This document shows positions 8,642 through 15,705 of a stretch of DNA of 15,705 nucleotides, piece after piece. A program made the translations under genes and the position numbers. Origin of the DNA: an uncultured Bacilli bacterium. GTDB lineage: Bacteria; Bacillota_I; Bacilli_A; RF39; UBA660. Location of the stretch: NCBI GenBank assembly GCA_944358225.1, contig CALVQP010000025.1, positions 1-15,705 on the forward strand. The letters are read 5' to 3'. Every line of letters begins with the position of its first letter. Positions within the stretch are counted from its first letter, which is position 1. The notes under the pieces are model-generated. The model did not search any database, had not been told where the DNA came from, and saw only the letters and a program-made list of their open reading frames with translations.

Positions 8642-8663
8642 AAGGAAATATTTCCTTTTTTTG
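8641..8663 (+). terminator. Rho-independent terminator of the parAB operon
   Basis: A perfect palindrome AAAGGAAA-TA-TTTCCTTT at 8641-8658 overlaps the stop codon of the AbgT gene and is followed by a T-run. The tiny loop means that the innermost pairs would open in RNA. Confidence 0.75.
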
Positions 8664-8683
8664 TATAAAGAGTTGGTATATTT

Positions 8684-8692
8684 TGCTATAAT
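8684..8692 (+). promoter_or_regulatory. Orphan extended -10 promoter between convergent genes
   Basis: TGCTATAAT is a perfect extended -10 (TATAAT at 8687-8692). It lies after the operon terminator and before no forward gene: the next gene on this strand is ychF, more than 1.5 kb away. Its likely purpose is the small hairpin transcript listed next. No good -35 box is seen. Confidence 0.5.
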
Positions 8693-8698
8693 ACGACT

Positions 8699-8765
8699 TT
8701 TTATAGCATACCCATATATTCACCAGTGGAATTAATGATAAAATTAATTGGGTATTGTTTTTTTG
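8699..8765 (+). ncRNA. Candidate small RNA with own promoter and terminator
   Basis: Transcription from the promoter at 8684-8692 would give about 65 nt. The 5' arm ATACCC (8708-8713) pairs with GGGTAT (8750-8755). Inside this, AATTAAT (8730-8736) pairs with ATTAATT (8743-8749) around the loop GATAAA and stacks on the outer stem. The segment 8714-8729 stays mostly single-stranded. The outer stem is followed by TGTTTTTTT, a good intrinsic termination tail. No ORF of useful size is inside and no known RNA family is recognised. It could instead be only a terminator fragment, but the operon already has its own terminator just upstream. Confidence 0.35.
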
Positions 8766-8887
8766 ATATTCTGTTTCTGCTTTTAAATGTTTTACTATAT
8801 TTGGACTAAATTGTACTTAATTTTTGTTCATATCGATTAAAAATGTTATGTGCGAGTTTTTTTAATAAAATTCAAGTAAAATATTAA

Positions 8888-9903
8888 TTATTTACTTCTT
8901 TTAACTTGTTGCATACAACTATTCATGAACAAAGGAATTGCTTTTTGTACAAATTCTTCATAAATTTTATATTTGGGTAGATTCTCTTCCGTAAAATACA
9001 CTAAATTTGGTAAATAAGCAAATCCATGTGGTATTACCCAATCGTCTTCAATAGGTGGAATGCTCTCTTTAAAATATTTACTAGCTAAAATATAGGCATT
9101 GGCTCTAACTAAATATTCATACATTATTGTTTCTGGATAGATACTATATATTTTAAAAAGATCATTTTTAATTGCTTCTTGATAAAATATTTCTAAAATA
9201 TCTGTGTTTGCTAAATATTTATCCACTAAGGGATTTACAATTGGATGAGAAAATTCATGAAATAAACACTCTACAAGATATTCATTATTTACATAAAAAT
9301 CTTTTATATCATCATAATATTTAATAACGTAATTATAGTATAAAATTCCTTCTTTATCAGATGGACCAAAACCGCCATTCATTAAAACAGATGGAATAAA
9401 TGTATAGGTTTTAGGTTTAACACCATAATATTTTCCTATATCAGCCAAATCCAAATTATCAGGGAATTTACAGTATTTATCTATAATGTCGTGGTAAAAT
9501 GGAATGTGCTCTAAAAAAAGTCATCCCAATTAATATCATTTGCAATTCTCTTAAGCTGCACAGCAAAACCTTCTATGGAACCATAATTCATATATTTATT
9601 TATATGTTCGGTTTGTATTTTTTTATAATCGAGCTCATATGAGTCATTTATGCCAATTCCTAAATTAATAGGAACTGAACAATCAATAAAATTAGTAATA
9701 TACTTTATCATTTCTGGATAATTTTGAATAGGGATTAGTTTTTCTAAATCATGCATATATTCAATATTTGGAGTTTCTATAAAATCAAATTCATCTTTTC
9801 TTAATTCTGAATGTTTTATCAAATAAACGGCATGAATTGCTAATATTAATTCATACTGCTTATTAACTTCAATATTCAACTTATTTAACTTACTTATAAT
9901 CAC
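8888..9903 (-). pseudogene. DUF4932-like zinc metalloprotease gene broken by a frameshift
   Basis: Two reverse-strand reading frames, 9903-9511 (130 codons from GTG) and an adjoining frame that continues to 8888, form one protein split by a frameshift. The break is at an A7 run (9513-9519, T7 on the coding strand): after DDFF the frame hits TAG. Adding one base at the run gives DDFFLEHIPFYHDIID and continues without a stop through LDLADIGKYYG into the downstream frame, for a total of about 338 residues. The C-terminal part carries LFHEFSHPIVNP, an HExxH site, with E in YEYLVRANAY about 43 residues later as a likely third zinc ligand; this matches what I know of DUF4932. There is no signal peptide, so it is probably cytoplasmic. 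Substrate unknown. GGAGAG lies about 9 bases before the GTG. It may be a pseudogene, a phase-variable gene or a sequencing error. Confidence 0.75.
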
Positions 9904-10188
9904 CCTTAGTCACTCTCCATATTCTTTACCAACTTATTATACGTTCTTTTATGTGTCAATTATTATAATAATGTATTAATAGTATAAAGATAGGCACTGT
10001 TACAAATCACTATAATAGTTTCAAGTTTGCGTGGAACTACGACACGAACGAAGTCTCTAAATATCCTCTAGATTTTTTGGATTTTAAAATGATAAAAGCG
10101 TTATTGTCCAAAATTTTTTAGTATCATTTTGAATATAAAATTTCAAATGAACATCCAAAATTTTTCTATTTAAAAAGTGTACTGACTT
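9904..10188. other. Intergenic spacer between divergent DUF4932 and ychF genes
   Basis: About 285 bases (345 up to the ychF start) with no credible ORF. For the reverse gene there is a TATAAT at 9936-9941 (reverse strand) and a TTGACA at 9954-9959, but they are only 12 bases apart, so the pair is not a standard promoter. At 10016-10049 is a patch that is less AT-rich and can form hairpins (TAGTTTC with GGAACTA, or CGTG with CACG). A forward TATAAT at 10011-10016 precedes it but has no -35. The rest is plain AT-rich sequence. Confidence 0.6.
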
Positions 10189-10197
10189 TGATATAAT
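10189..10197 (+). promoter_or_regulatory. Extended -10 promoter of ychF
   Basis: TGATATAAT is a perfect extended -10 (TATAAT at 10192-10197). Transcription would start near 10204, giving a 45-base leader with an ideal AAAGGAGG ribosome binding site 6 bases before the ATG at 10249. The -35 region (TTTAAA) is weak. Confidence 0.6.
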
Positions 10198-10248
10198 ACA
10201 AAAGAAAAAGTTTATAGATATCTTAAATAGATATAAAGGAGGCAGATT

Positions 10249-11349
10249 ATGGCTTTAAAAGCAGGTATAGTTGGCTTACCTAATGTCGGTAAATCTACTT
10301 TATTTAATGCCATTACTAAAAAAAACATCTTAGCTGCAAATTACCCTTTTGCGACCATAGAACCTAATGTAGGTGTTGTAACAATTAATGATGAACGTTT
10401 AAATTTCTTAGAACAAATGTATTATCCTGAATGATTAATTCCTACAACTTTTGAATTTACTGATATAGCCGGTTTGGTCAAAGGAGCATCATCAGGAGAA
10501 GGATTGGGTAATAAATTTTTATCACATATTCGGGAAGTTGATGCGATAGTAGAAGTTGTAAGGTGTTTTTTAGATAAAGAAATTACCCACGTTGAAGGAC
10601 AAATAGATCCTATTAGAGATATTGAAATAATTAATGTAGAATTGATTTTAGCCGATTTAGAAATTATTCAAAATCGTCTTAACAAAATTGGTAAAAAGGC
10701 AGATATGACTAAAGATAAAGAAGTTTTATTGGAAGTTGCTGCTTTGAAAAAGAGTGAACAATCTCTTCTTCAAAATGTTCCGTTAAGAAAAGTGGATTAC
10801 ACTGATGAAGAACTAGAAATAATTAAAAGTTTAAACTTAATAACTTTAAAACCTATAATTTATGCAGCTAACATTTCTGAAGACGATCTAGCAACTGGTA
10901 AAAATAAATATACAGATTTAGTAGCTGATTATGCTCAAAAAGAAAATTCTAAATTTATAATAATGTGCGCAAAAATTGAAAGCGAATTAAGTGATTTAAA
11001 TGAAGAAGATAAAAATGCATTTTTAAATGAATTAGGAATAAAACAAAGCGGTTTAGATCAACTTATTAAAGCTACTTATTCTTTATTAGGACTTAAAACA
11101 TTTTTTACCTGTGGTACTGATGAAGTAAGAGCGTGGACTTTTAAAGACGGTATGAAAGCTCCTCAATGTGCCGGTATTATTCATACTGATTTTCAAAAAG
11201 GATTTATCAAAGCTGAGGTAATGAGCTTTGAAGTTTTAAAAGAATTAAAAAATGAAAAAGCTGTTAAAGATGCTGGTAAGCTTCGTTTAGAAGGAAAAGA
11301 ATATATAATGCAAGATGGCGATATATGTTATTTTCGATTTAATCTATAA
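10249..11349 (+). pseudogene. ychF: YchF/OLA1-type ATPase interrupted by an in-frame TGA
   Basis: YchF is an Obg-family P-loop protein that prefers ATP, binds ribosomes and is linked to stress and redox responses. Start, length (366 codons counting the TGA) and C-terminus match intact YchF. Seen in order: G1 GLPNVGKS at residues 9-16, DIAGLVKGAS (G3 region), the ATP-specificity motif NISE at 208-211, a helical region, and the C-terminal TGS domain (TFFTCGTDEVRAWTF onward). Codon 62 (10432-10434) is TGA between YYPE and LIPTTFEF. Relatives such as B. subtilis YyaF have Lys or Arg there, so one base change from CGA or AGA explains it. The remainder is open and well conserved, so the change is recent, a read error, or recoded. 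The N-terminal 61-residue piece alone would keep the P-loop but lose the rest of the G domain. Confidence 0.9.
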
Positions 11350-11377
11350 AGATCCCCTACGGGGACTTTTTGTTTTT
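11350..11377 (+). terminator. Rho-independent terminator of ychF
   Basis: A GC-rich stem TCCCC (11353-11357) with GGGGA (11361-11365), loop TAC, then CTTTTTGTTTTT. It lies one base after the ychF stop. It is the strongest terminator in the window and shows that ychF is a single-gene unit. Confidence 0.85.
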
Positions 11378-11453
11378 CTATAGAGCTAAAATTATTTTCT
11401 ATTTAATATAATATATTATCCGATATATATATATAGAATAACTTAACAAAATA

Positions 11454-11462
11454 TGATAAAAT
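11454..11462 (+). promoter_or_regulatory. Extended -10 promoter of gltX-cysS-yugP
   Basis: TGATAAAAT has exactly the same nine bases as the parA promoter's extended -10. It lies 26 bases before the gltX ATG, so the leader is short (about 20 bases) and leaves no room for a T-box or attenuator, which some aminoacyl-tRNA synthetase genes carry. Confidence 0.55.
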
Positions 11463-11488
11463 AAGCCCAAGTGAAAGAAGGTAACAAT

Positions 11489-13123
11489 ATGACTTATAAA
11501 GATTTAGCTGAAAAAATATTTCCTGATATTAAACATGATATATCCTATTACGAATCTAAATATAAGCCTAGAAATTTAAAAGAAGGAGCTATTGTAACTC
11601 GATACGCTCCATCTCCTACCGGGTTTGTACATATTGGAGCTTTATTAGCTTCTTTTTGTAGTTATTCATTTGCTAAACAAAGTGAAGGTATTTTTTATCT
11701 GCGTATAGAAGATACCGATACTAAACGTACTGTAGAAAATGGAATTGAATTAATAATTAAAGATCTTAAAAACTTTAATATTACATTTGATGAAGGAGCT
11801 GTATCTTCTGAAAAACAAAATGGCGAATATGGACCTTACATCCAATCCCAGCGCAAAGAAATATATCAAACTTTTATTAAACATTTGGTTCAAGAGGGCA
11901 AAGCATATCCATGTTTTTTAAGCGAAGAAGAGTTAAATTCTATAAGAGAGCGCCAAGAAAAATATAAAGAACGTATTGGCTGTTACGGTAAATATGCGAA
12001 ATACCGTGATTTAGAACCTGATGAAGCTATAAAAAAAATCGATAATAATGAGCCATACATAATTCGTTTGAAATCGCCAGGAAGTTTTTATAGAAAAATA
12101 AAATGTAATGATCTAGTTCGCAAAGAATTAGAGTTTCCGGAAAATGATATTGATATTCCAATCATGAAAAAAGATGGTTTACCAACTTATCACTTTGCGC
12201 ACTTAGTAGATGATCATTTAATGCGAACAACTCATGTTATAAGAGGGGATGAATGGGTATCATCTCTGCCAATACATTTACAATTATTCCAAGTTTTTGG
12301 CTTTAAAGCTCCTAAATATGCTCACATATCTCCTCTTTTAAAAAATGATAATGGAACAATAAGAAAATTAAGTAAACGTAAGGATCCCGAGTGTGCTGTT
12401 AGCTTTTATCATGAAATGGGTATACCTACCGAAGCTGTTAAATTATATTTAGCTACTATTATTAACAGTAACTTTGAAGAGTGGTATTTACAAAATAAAG
12501 ATAAAAACATTGAAGATTTTACTTTTACTTTTCAAAAGGTTAGTAAAAGTGGAGCTTTATTTGATTTAGAAAAACTAGCTAACATCTCCAAAACTTATTT
12601 TTCGCGTTTAACTAAAGATGAACTTTATGAACAGACTGTAAACTATTTAGAAGAATTTGATAAAGATTTTAAAGTTGTTTTTACTAAAGATGAAAACTAT
12701 ACTAAAGCTATATTAAATATTGAAAGAGAACAAAAAAAGCCTCGCAAAGACATAGCTAAATATAGTGATATCAAAAAATTATTTGCATTTATGTATGATG
12801 AAACTTTTGCGCCGCAATATGAAGATAAAAATATAGATATTAACTTAATTATCAATTATATTGCCAAATATTTTGGTGCTACAGATGATAAAAATACATG
12901 GTTTAATAAAATTACTGAATTTGCCGAGGCAAATGGTTATGCGCAAATGAAGGCTTATAAAGAAAATCCCGAAAAGTATATAGGTCATGTTGGAGATATT
13001 TGTGAAATGCTAAGATATGTCTTAACTGGACTTACCCAAACTCCGGATTTATATGAGATTATGCGCATTTTAGGAAAAGATAGAATTCAAAAAAGAATTA
13101 CTAATTATCAAAACCTAATTTAA
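11489..13123 (+). CDS. gltX: Glutamyl-tRNA synthetase
   Basis: A class I synthetase that charges tRNA-Glu, and in many Firmicutes also tRNA-Gln before amidation by GatCAB. The HIGH-type motif is HIGA at residues 48-51 in RYAPSPTGFVHIG, and the KMSKS-type motif is KLSKR at 293-297. Between them are the glutamate-pocket signatures RIEDTD and PTYHFAHLVDDHLM with RGDEW. The protein has about 35 residues before the catalytic core (ending in YYESKYKPRNLKEGAIV), as in the longer clostridial-type GluRS rather than the classic Bacillus form. It is 544 residues from ATG 11489, chosen over GTG 11471 because AGAAGG is correctly spaced before the ATG. The C-terminal half is the anticodon-binding region. 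cysS follows after about 14 bases. Confidence 0.96.
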   Translation: MTYKDLAEKIFPDIKHDISYYESKYKPRNLKEGAIVTRYAPSPTGFVHIGALLASFCSYSFAKQSEGIFYLRIEDTDTKRTVENGIELIIKDLKNFNITFDEGAVSSEKQNGEYGPYIQSQRKEIYQTFIKHLVQEGKAYPCFLSEEELNSIRERQEKYKERIGCYGKYAKYRDLEPDEAIKKIDNNEPYIIRLKSPGSFYRKIKCNDLVRKELEFPENDIDIPIMKKDGLPTYHFAHLVDDHLMRTTHVIRGDEWVSSLPIHLQLFQVFGFKAPKYAHISPLLKNDNGTIRKLSKRKDPECAVSFYHEMGIPTEAVKLYLATIINSNFEEWYLQNKDKNIEDFTFTFQKVSKSGALFDLEKLANISKTYFSRLTKDELYEQTVNYLEEFDKDFKVVFTKDENYTKAILNIEREQKKPRKDIAKYSDIKKLFAFMYDETFAPQYEDKNIDINLIINYIAKYFGATDDKNTWFNKITEFAEANGYAQMKAYKENPEKYIGHVGDICEMLRYVLTGLTQTPDLYEIMRILGKDRIQKRITNYQNLI

Positions 13124-13137
13124 AAATGGAGGAAGCT

Positions 13138-14448
13138 ATGAAAATTTATAATACCTTAACTGACAAGTTAGAAGAATTTATACCTCATCATGAAAACCAA
13201 ATCACAATGTATGTCTGTGGTCCTACAGTTTACAACTATGTTCATGTTGGTAACATGCGACCAGTGATTACTTTTGATATGGTATATAATTATTTCAAAT
13301 ATTTAGGTTATAAGATTACGTATGCTTCCAATTTTACTGATGTTAATCCAAAAATAATCCAAGCTGCTGAAAAGTTAAAAATGACCGAAAGGCAAGTAGC
13401 AGATAAGTTTATTAAAGCTTACTTAACTGATTTAAAAAGTTATAATTGCTCTGTGATAGAAAAAAGACCAAGAGTGATAGATCATATCGAAGATATATTT
13501 GAATTTATTACAGTATTAATAAATAAAGGTTATGCTTATGAAGTAGATGGAGATGTCTATTTTAGAGTAAGCAAAATAAAAGATTATGGTTTACTTTCCA
13601 ATCAAAATTTAGAAGAACTACAAGTTGGCAGTCGAATTGATATTGATCCCAAAAAAGAAAATCCTTTAGATTTTGCTTTATGGCGCAAAACTTCCAAAGG
13701 CGAAAGTTTTAAATCTCCCTGGGGAATGGGCATACCTGGTTGGCATACAGAGTGTGTTGTTATGATTAATAAGATTTTCAAGGAAGAAATTGACATTCAT
13801 GGCGGCGGTGTAGATCTAAAATTTCCCCATCATGAAAATGAGATTGCTCAAAGTAAGGCTTTAAATAATCATAATATTGCTCGCTACTGGATGCATAATG
13901 GTCATATTAATATTAATGGCGAAAAAATGAGTAAATCTCTTGGTAATTTTATTTTAGCTAAAGATTTTATTAAAGAACATTCTGCTAATGAAATAAAACT
14001 TGCACTTTTTAAAACTCATTATCGACTACCTTTAAACTTTACTGATGAATTATTTGGTGAAGCCAAGGTATTAAATGAAAAAATTGCTAATTCTTTAAAA
14101 CAGGCTAACCTCCAAATAGCTATTAACAACTTATCCACAAATCTTGTTAAAAAAGATGAAAAACTTGAAGAAATAATGAATAATGATTTTAATACTCCCA
14201 ATCTTATTAGTTATCTAATGGAACTTATAAAACAGTTAAATTCTGAATTAAGAAATAAATCTGCATTTACAGACACTTATGATAAAATTAATCTTATTAC
14301 AAAGATTTTAGGTTTAAAATATGACTTGAAAACATTTACTGATAGTGATAAAATTCTTTATAACAGTTGGTTGGAAGCCAAAGAAAAAAAGGATTATCAA
14401 CTAGCTGATAAATTGCGTGAAGAGTTAATGACATTAGATATTTTATAA
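13138..14448 (+). CDS. cysS: Cysteinyl-tRNA synthetase
   Basis: This class I synthetase charges tRNA-Cys. Zinc ligands are all present: C27 (MYVCGPTVYNYVHVGN), C206 (WHTEC), H231 and E235 (FPHHENE). The HIGH-type motif is HVGN at 36-39 and the KMSKS motif is exact at 263-267. From ATG 13138 it is 436 residues, about 25-30 shorter than E. coli or B. subtilis CysRS, with the shortening at the C-terminal DALR/anticodon side. GGAGG at 13128-13132 lies 5 bases before ATG 13138, so the in-frame ATG at 13126 is not the start. It follows gltX as in B. subtilis, but cysE, which lies between them there, is missing. Confidence 0.97.
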   Translation: MKIYNTLTDKLEEFIPHHENQITMYVCGPTVYNYVHVGNMRPVITFDMVYNYFKYLGYKITYASNFTDVNPKIIQAAEKLKMTERQVADKFIKAYLTDLKSYNCSVIEKRPRVIDHIEDIFEFITVLINKGYAYEVDGDVYFRVSKIKDYGLLSNQNLEELQVGSRIDIDPKKENPLDFALWRKTSKGESFKSPWGMGIPGWHTECVVMINKIFKEEIDIHGGGVDLKFPHHENEIAQSKALNNHNIARYWMHNGHININGEKMSKSLGNFILAKDFIKEHSANEIKLALFKTHYRLPLNFTDELFGEAKVLNEKIANSLKQANLQIAINNLSTNLVKKDEKLEEIMNNDFNTPNLISYLMELIKQLNSELRNKSAFTDTYDKINLITKILGLKYDLKTFTDSDKILYNSWLEAKEKKDYQLADKLREELMTLDIL

Positions 14449-14459
14449 AAAGGAGATAT

Positions 14460-15128
14460 ATGGATTTATTAATAATTTTAGCTATTATTGCAATTCCTGC
14501 AATAGCTCAAGTTTTTATAACTAAAAATTATAATCAATATAAGCAAGTAAATTCCTCTAGTAATTTAAGTGGTTGTGAAGTTGCCAGAAAAATATTAGAT
14601 GCTAATGGATTACAAGATGTCCATGTTGTTGAAGTAAGAGGCTACTTATCAGATCATTATGATCCATCTCGAAAAGTAGTTCGTCTTTCTAAAGAAGTTT
14701 TTCATGGAATGTCCGTTGCTGCTACGAGTATTGCTGCTCATGAATGTGGTCATGCAATTCAAGATCAAAAAGGATATTTTTACATGCGCTTTCGTAGTAT
14801 GATATTTCCTATCGTCAAATTTTCTTCGTATTTTGCTTATATAGTATTATTTATTGGTTTGCTTGCTGAGGCTACAAATTTATTTGCTATAGGAATAGCC
14901 TTAGTGTCTTTAGGACTTTTATTTCAGTTAGTCACGTTACCTGTAGAATTTAATGCAAGTTCTAGAGCTAAGGAGCAACTAAAAGACTTAAAACTAGTTA
15001 ATAATCAAGAAGCAAGAGGGGTAGAAAATATGTTAACTTCCGCCGCGATGACTTATGTGGCAGGAGTTTTATCAAGTGTCCTTGATTTGTTGCGTTTGAT
15101 TTTAATATTTACGTCTAATCGAGATTAA
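14460..15128 (+). CDS. yugP: Membrane zinc metallopeptidase, YugP family
   Basis: A 222-residue membrane protein of the neutral zinc metallopeptidase family typified by B. subtilis YugP. The zinc site is HECGH at residues 94-98, with the later E in LPVEFNASSRAK as a probable third ligand. Hydrophobic segments lie at the N-terminus (about 1-19), in the middle (about 115-165, two passes) and at the C-terminus (about 195-217). The substrate is not known; the fold suggests proteolysis at or in the membrane. AGGAG 4 bases before the ATG and an 11-base gap from cysS point to co-transcription. A terminator follows within 20 bases. Confidence 0.92.
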   Translation: MDLLIILAIIAIPAIAQVFITKNYNQYKQVNSSSNLSGCEVARKILDANGLQDVHVVEVRGYLSDHYDPSRKVVRLSKEVFHGMSVAATSIAAHECGHAIQDQKGYFYMRFRSMIFPIVKFSSYFAYIVLFIGLLAEATNLFAIGIALVSLGLLFQLVTLPVEFNASSRAKEQLKDLKLVNNQEARGVENMLTSAAMTYVAGVLSSVLDLLRLILIFTSNRD

Positions 15129-15142
15129 GAAATATTTTTATT

Positions 15143-15169
15143 AAAGTTCCGAAAAAGGAGCTTTTTTTT
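15143..15169 (+). terminator. Rho-independent terminator of gltX-cysS-yugP
   Basis: AAAGTTCC (15143-15150) pairs with GGAGCTTT (15157-15164), with one G-U pair, around the loop GAAAAA, followed by a T-run. It lies directly after yugP. Confidence 0.8.
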
Positions 15170-15279
15170 ATCAAATAATTATAATAAAAAAGTTGGATTT
15201 ATTATTAAAATATATAAAATTCAATTAACGTAAATTATAAGTAAACCGCCAAAAAAATAATAACTTAAAATTTAAGAAA

Positions 15280-15288
15280 TGATATAAT
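15280..15288 (+). promoter_or_regulatory. Extended -10 promoter of the 15309 gene
   Basis: TGATATAAT, identical to the ychF element, lies 20 bases before the ATG at 15309. The leader would be only about 14 bases and consist mostly of the AAGGAGG ribosome binding site. Confidence 0.6.
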
Positions 15289-15308
15289 AAAGAAAAAAGG
15301 AGGAAAAA

Positions 15309-15705
15309 ATGGATAGTAAACATAATAATATAGGATTAATCATTTCATTAGTGATATTTATAATATTAACGCTAGGATTATGTGGATATATTTGTTATGA
15401 CAAATTTTTTACAAGCAAAGAGATTGAAGATGTAGAACAAGTTAATTCTAAAACTGACGAAAAAATAGTTCAAGAAGAATCGCTAAATATTGATAGTGAA
15501 TTAGTTCAAACATTATATAGATATATCAAAATGACGGATCTTAATGAACAGAGTAGTATTGATGATTTAATAGAAAATAAACAAGAAATATTATTATCTG
15601 ACAATCCCGAAATGAAAAATCATTTTGGATTTAGGCAATTAGAAGTCATAAAGTTAAAAACAGATTTATGTCGTAATTATTTTGAAACTTTCAAAAAAAA
15701 TACAC
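15309..15705 (+). CDS. Membrane-anchored protein of unknown function (3' end outside window)
   Basis: The gene runs off the window end after 132 codons without a stop. It begins MDSKHNNIGLIISL, has one hydrophobic segment at about residues 9-30, then an acidic, Glu/Asp-rich linker, then a helix DSELVQTLYRYI and a soluble region with a cysteine (TDLCRNYF). This matches the plan of the 3560-4312 protein: short charged start, single anchor with a Cys near its outer end, polar linker, and a similar first helix. The two are likely distant paralogues with an exported domain. AAGGAGG sits 6 bases before the ATG. The function is unknown, and I see no enzyme motif in the visible part. Confidence 0.8.
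   Translation, partial: MDSKHNNIGLIISLVIFIILTLGLCGYICYDKFFTSKEIEDVEQVNSKTDEKIVQEESLNIDSELVQTLYRYIKMTDLNEQSSIDDLIENKQEILLSDNPEMKNHFGFRQLEVIKLKTDLCRNYFETFKKNT

Noticed and set aside
10249..11349. Reassignment of AGG or CGG codons, as known in some Bacilli and relatives
   Set aside because: AGG encodes the conserved Arg in VVRCF (YchF) and LRYTFF (TilS), and CGG the conserved Arg in HIREVDAI (YchF) and LVRLVEAPS (ParA), so both read as Arg.
11350..11488. T-box or other riboswitch in the gltX leader
   Set aside because: The hairpin belongs to the ychF terminator and the promoter at 11454-11462 leaves only about 20 bases of leader.
14131..14139. Perfect DnaA box TTATCCACA inside cysS, and an 8/9 match at 6887-6895
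   Set aside because: They are isolated, far apart and inside coding sequence; one perfect match is plausible by chance, and there is no cluster or AT-rich unwinding region as expected for oriC.

Overview
This is an AT-rich stretch of a low-GC Firmicutes/Bacilli-type chromosome. Evidence for this is the A/T-loaded codon use, strong AGGAGG-type ribosome binding sites, and the Bacilli-like gene sets tilS-ftsH, parA-parB-mscS-DUF951, ychF and gltX-cysS. The short intergenic regions and the unnamed single-pass membrane proteins suggest an uncultured, reduced, gut-Mollicutes-like or RF39-like Bacilli lineage, but that placement is inference. AGG and CGG fall on conserved arginine positions and all 17 visible tryptophans are TGG, so the code looks standard. 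The one exception is a single in-frame TGA in ychF. None of the 13 complete genes ends in TGA.

Layout. (1) 118-3451: tilS (tRNA-Ile lysidine synthetase) overlaps ftsH (membrane AAA protease); ftsH carries an extra acidic linker and a Rho_N/SAP-like tail. (2) 3560-4312: an unnamed membrane-anchored protein, closed by a clear terminator. (3) 4383-8663: a tightly packed operon of parA, parB, an MscS-type channel, DUF951 and an AbgT-family transporter, with a promoter in front and a terminator behind. (4) 8684-10248: an accessory-looking segment with a candidate small RNA, a reverse-strand DUF4932 metalloprotease-like gene broken by a frameshift, and a 345-base spacer. (5) 10189-11374: ychF with its own promoter and terminator, interrupted by TGA at codon 62. 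(6) 11454-15169: gltX, cysS and a YugP-type zinc peptidase in one unit with a promoter and a terminator. (7) 15280-15705: promoter and 5' part of a second unnamed membrane-anchored protein that resembles the one at 3560.

How they work together. The window is mainly housekeeping: tRNA modification and charging (TilS, GltX, CysS), membrane protein quality control (FtsH, YugP), chromosome segregation (ParAB), osmotic safety (MscS) and translation-linked ATPase function (YchF). The less ordinary points are the FtsH tail, two neighbouring broken genes (DUF4932 and ychF) around an accessory insertion, a stand-alone promoter-hairpin-terminator unit at 8684-8765, and two related membrane-anchored proteins of unknown role.
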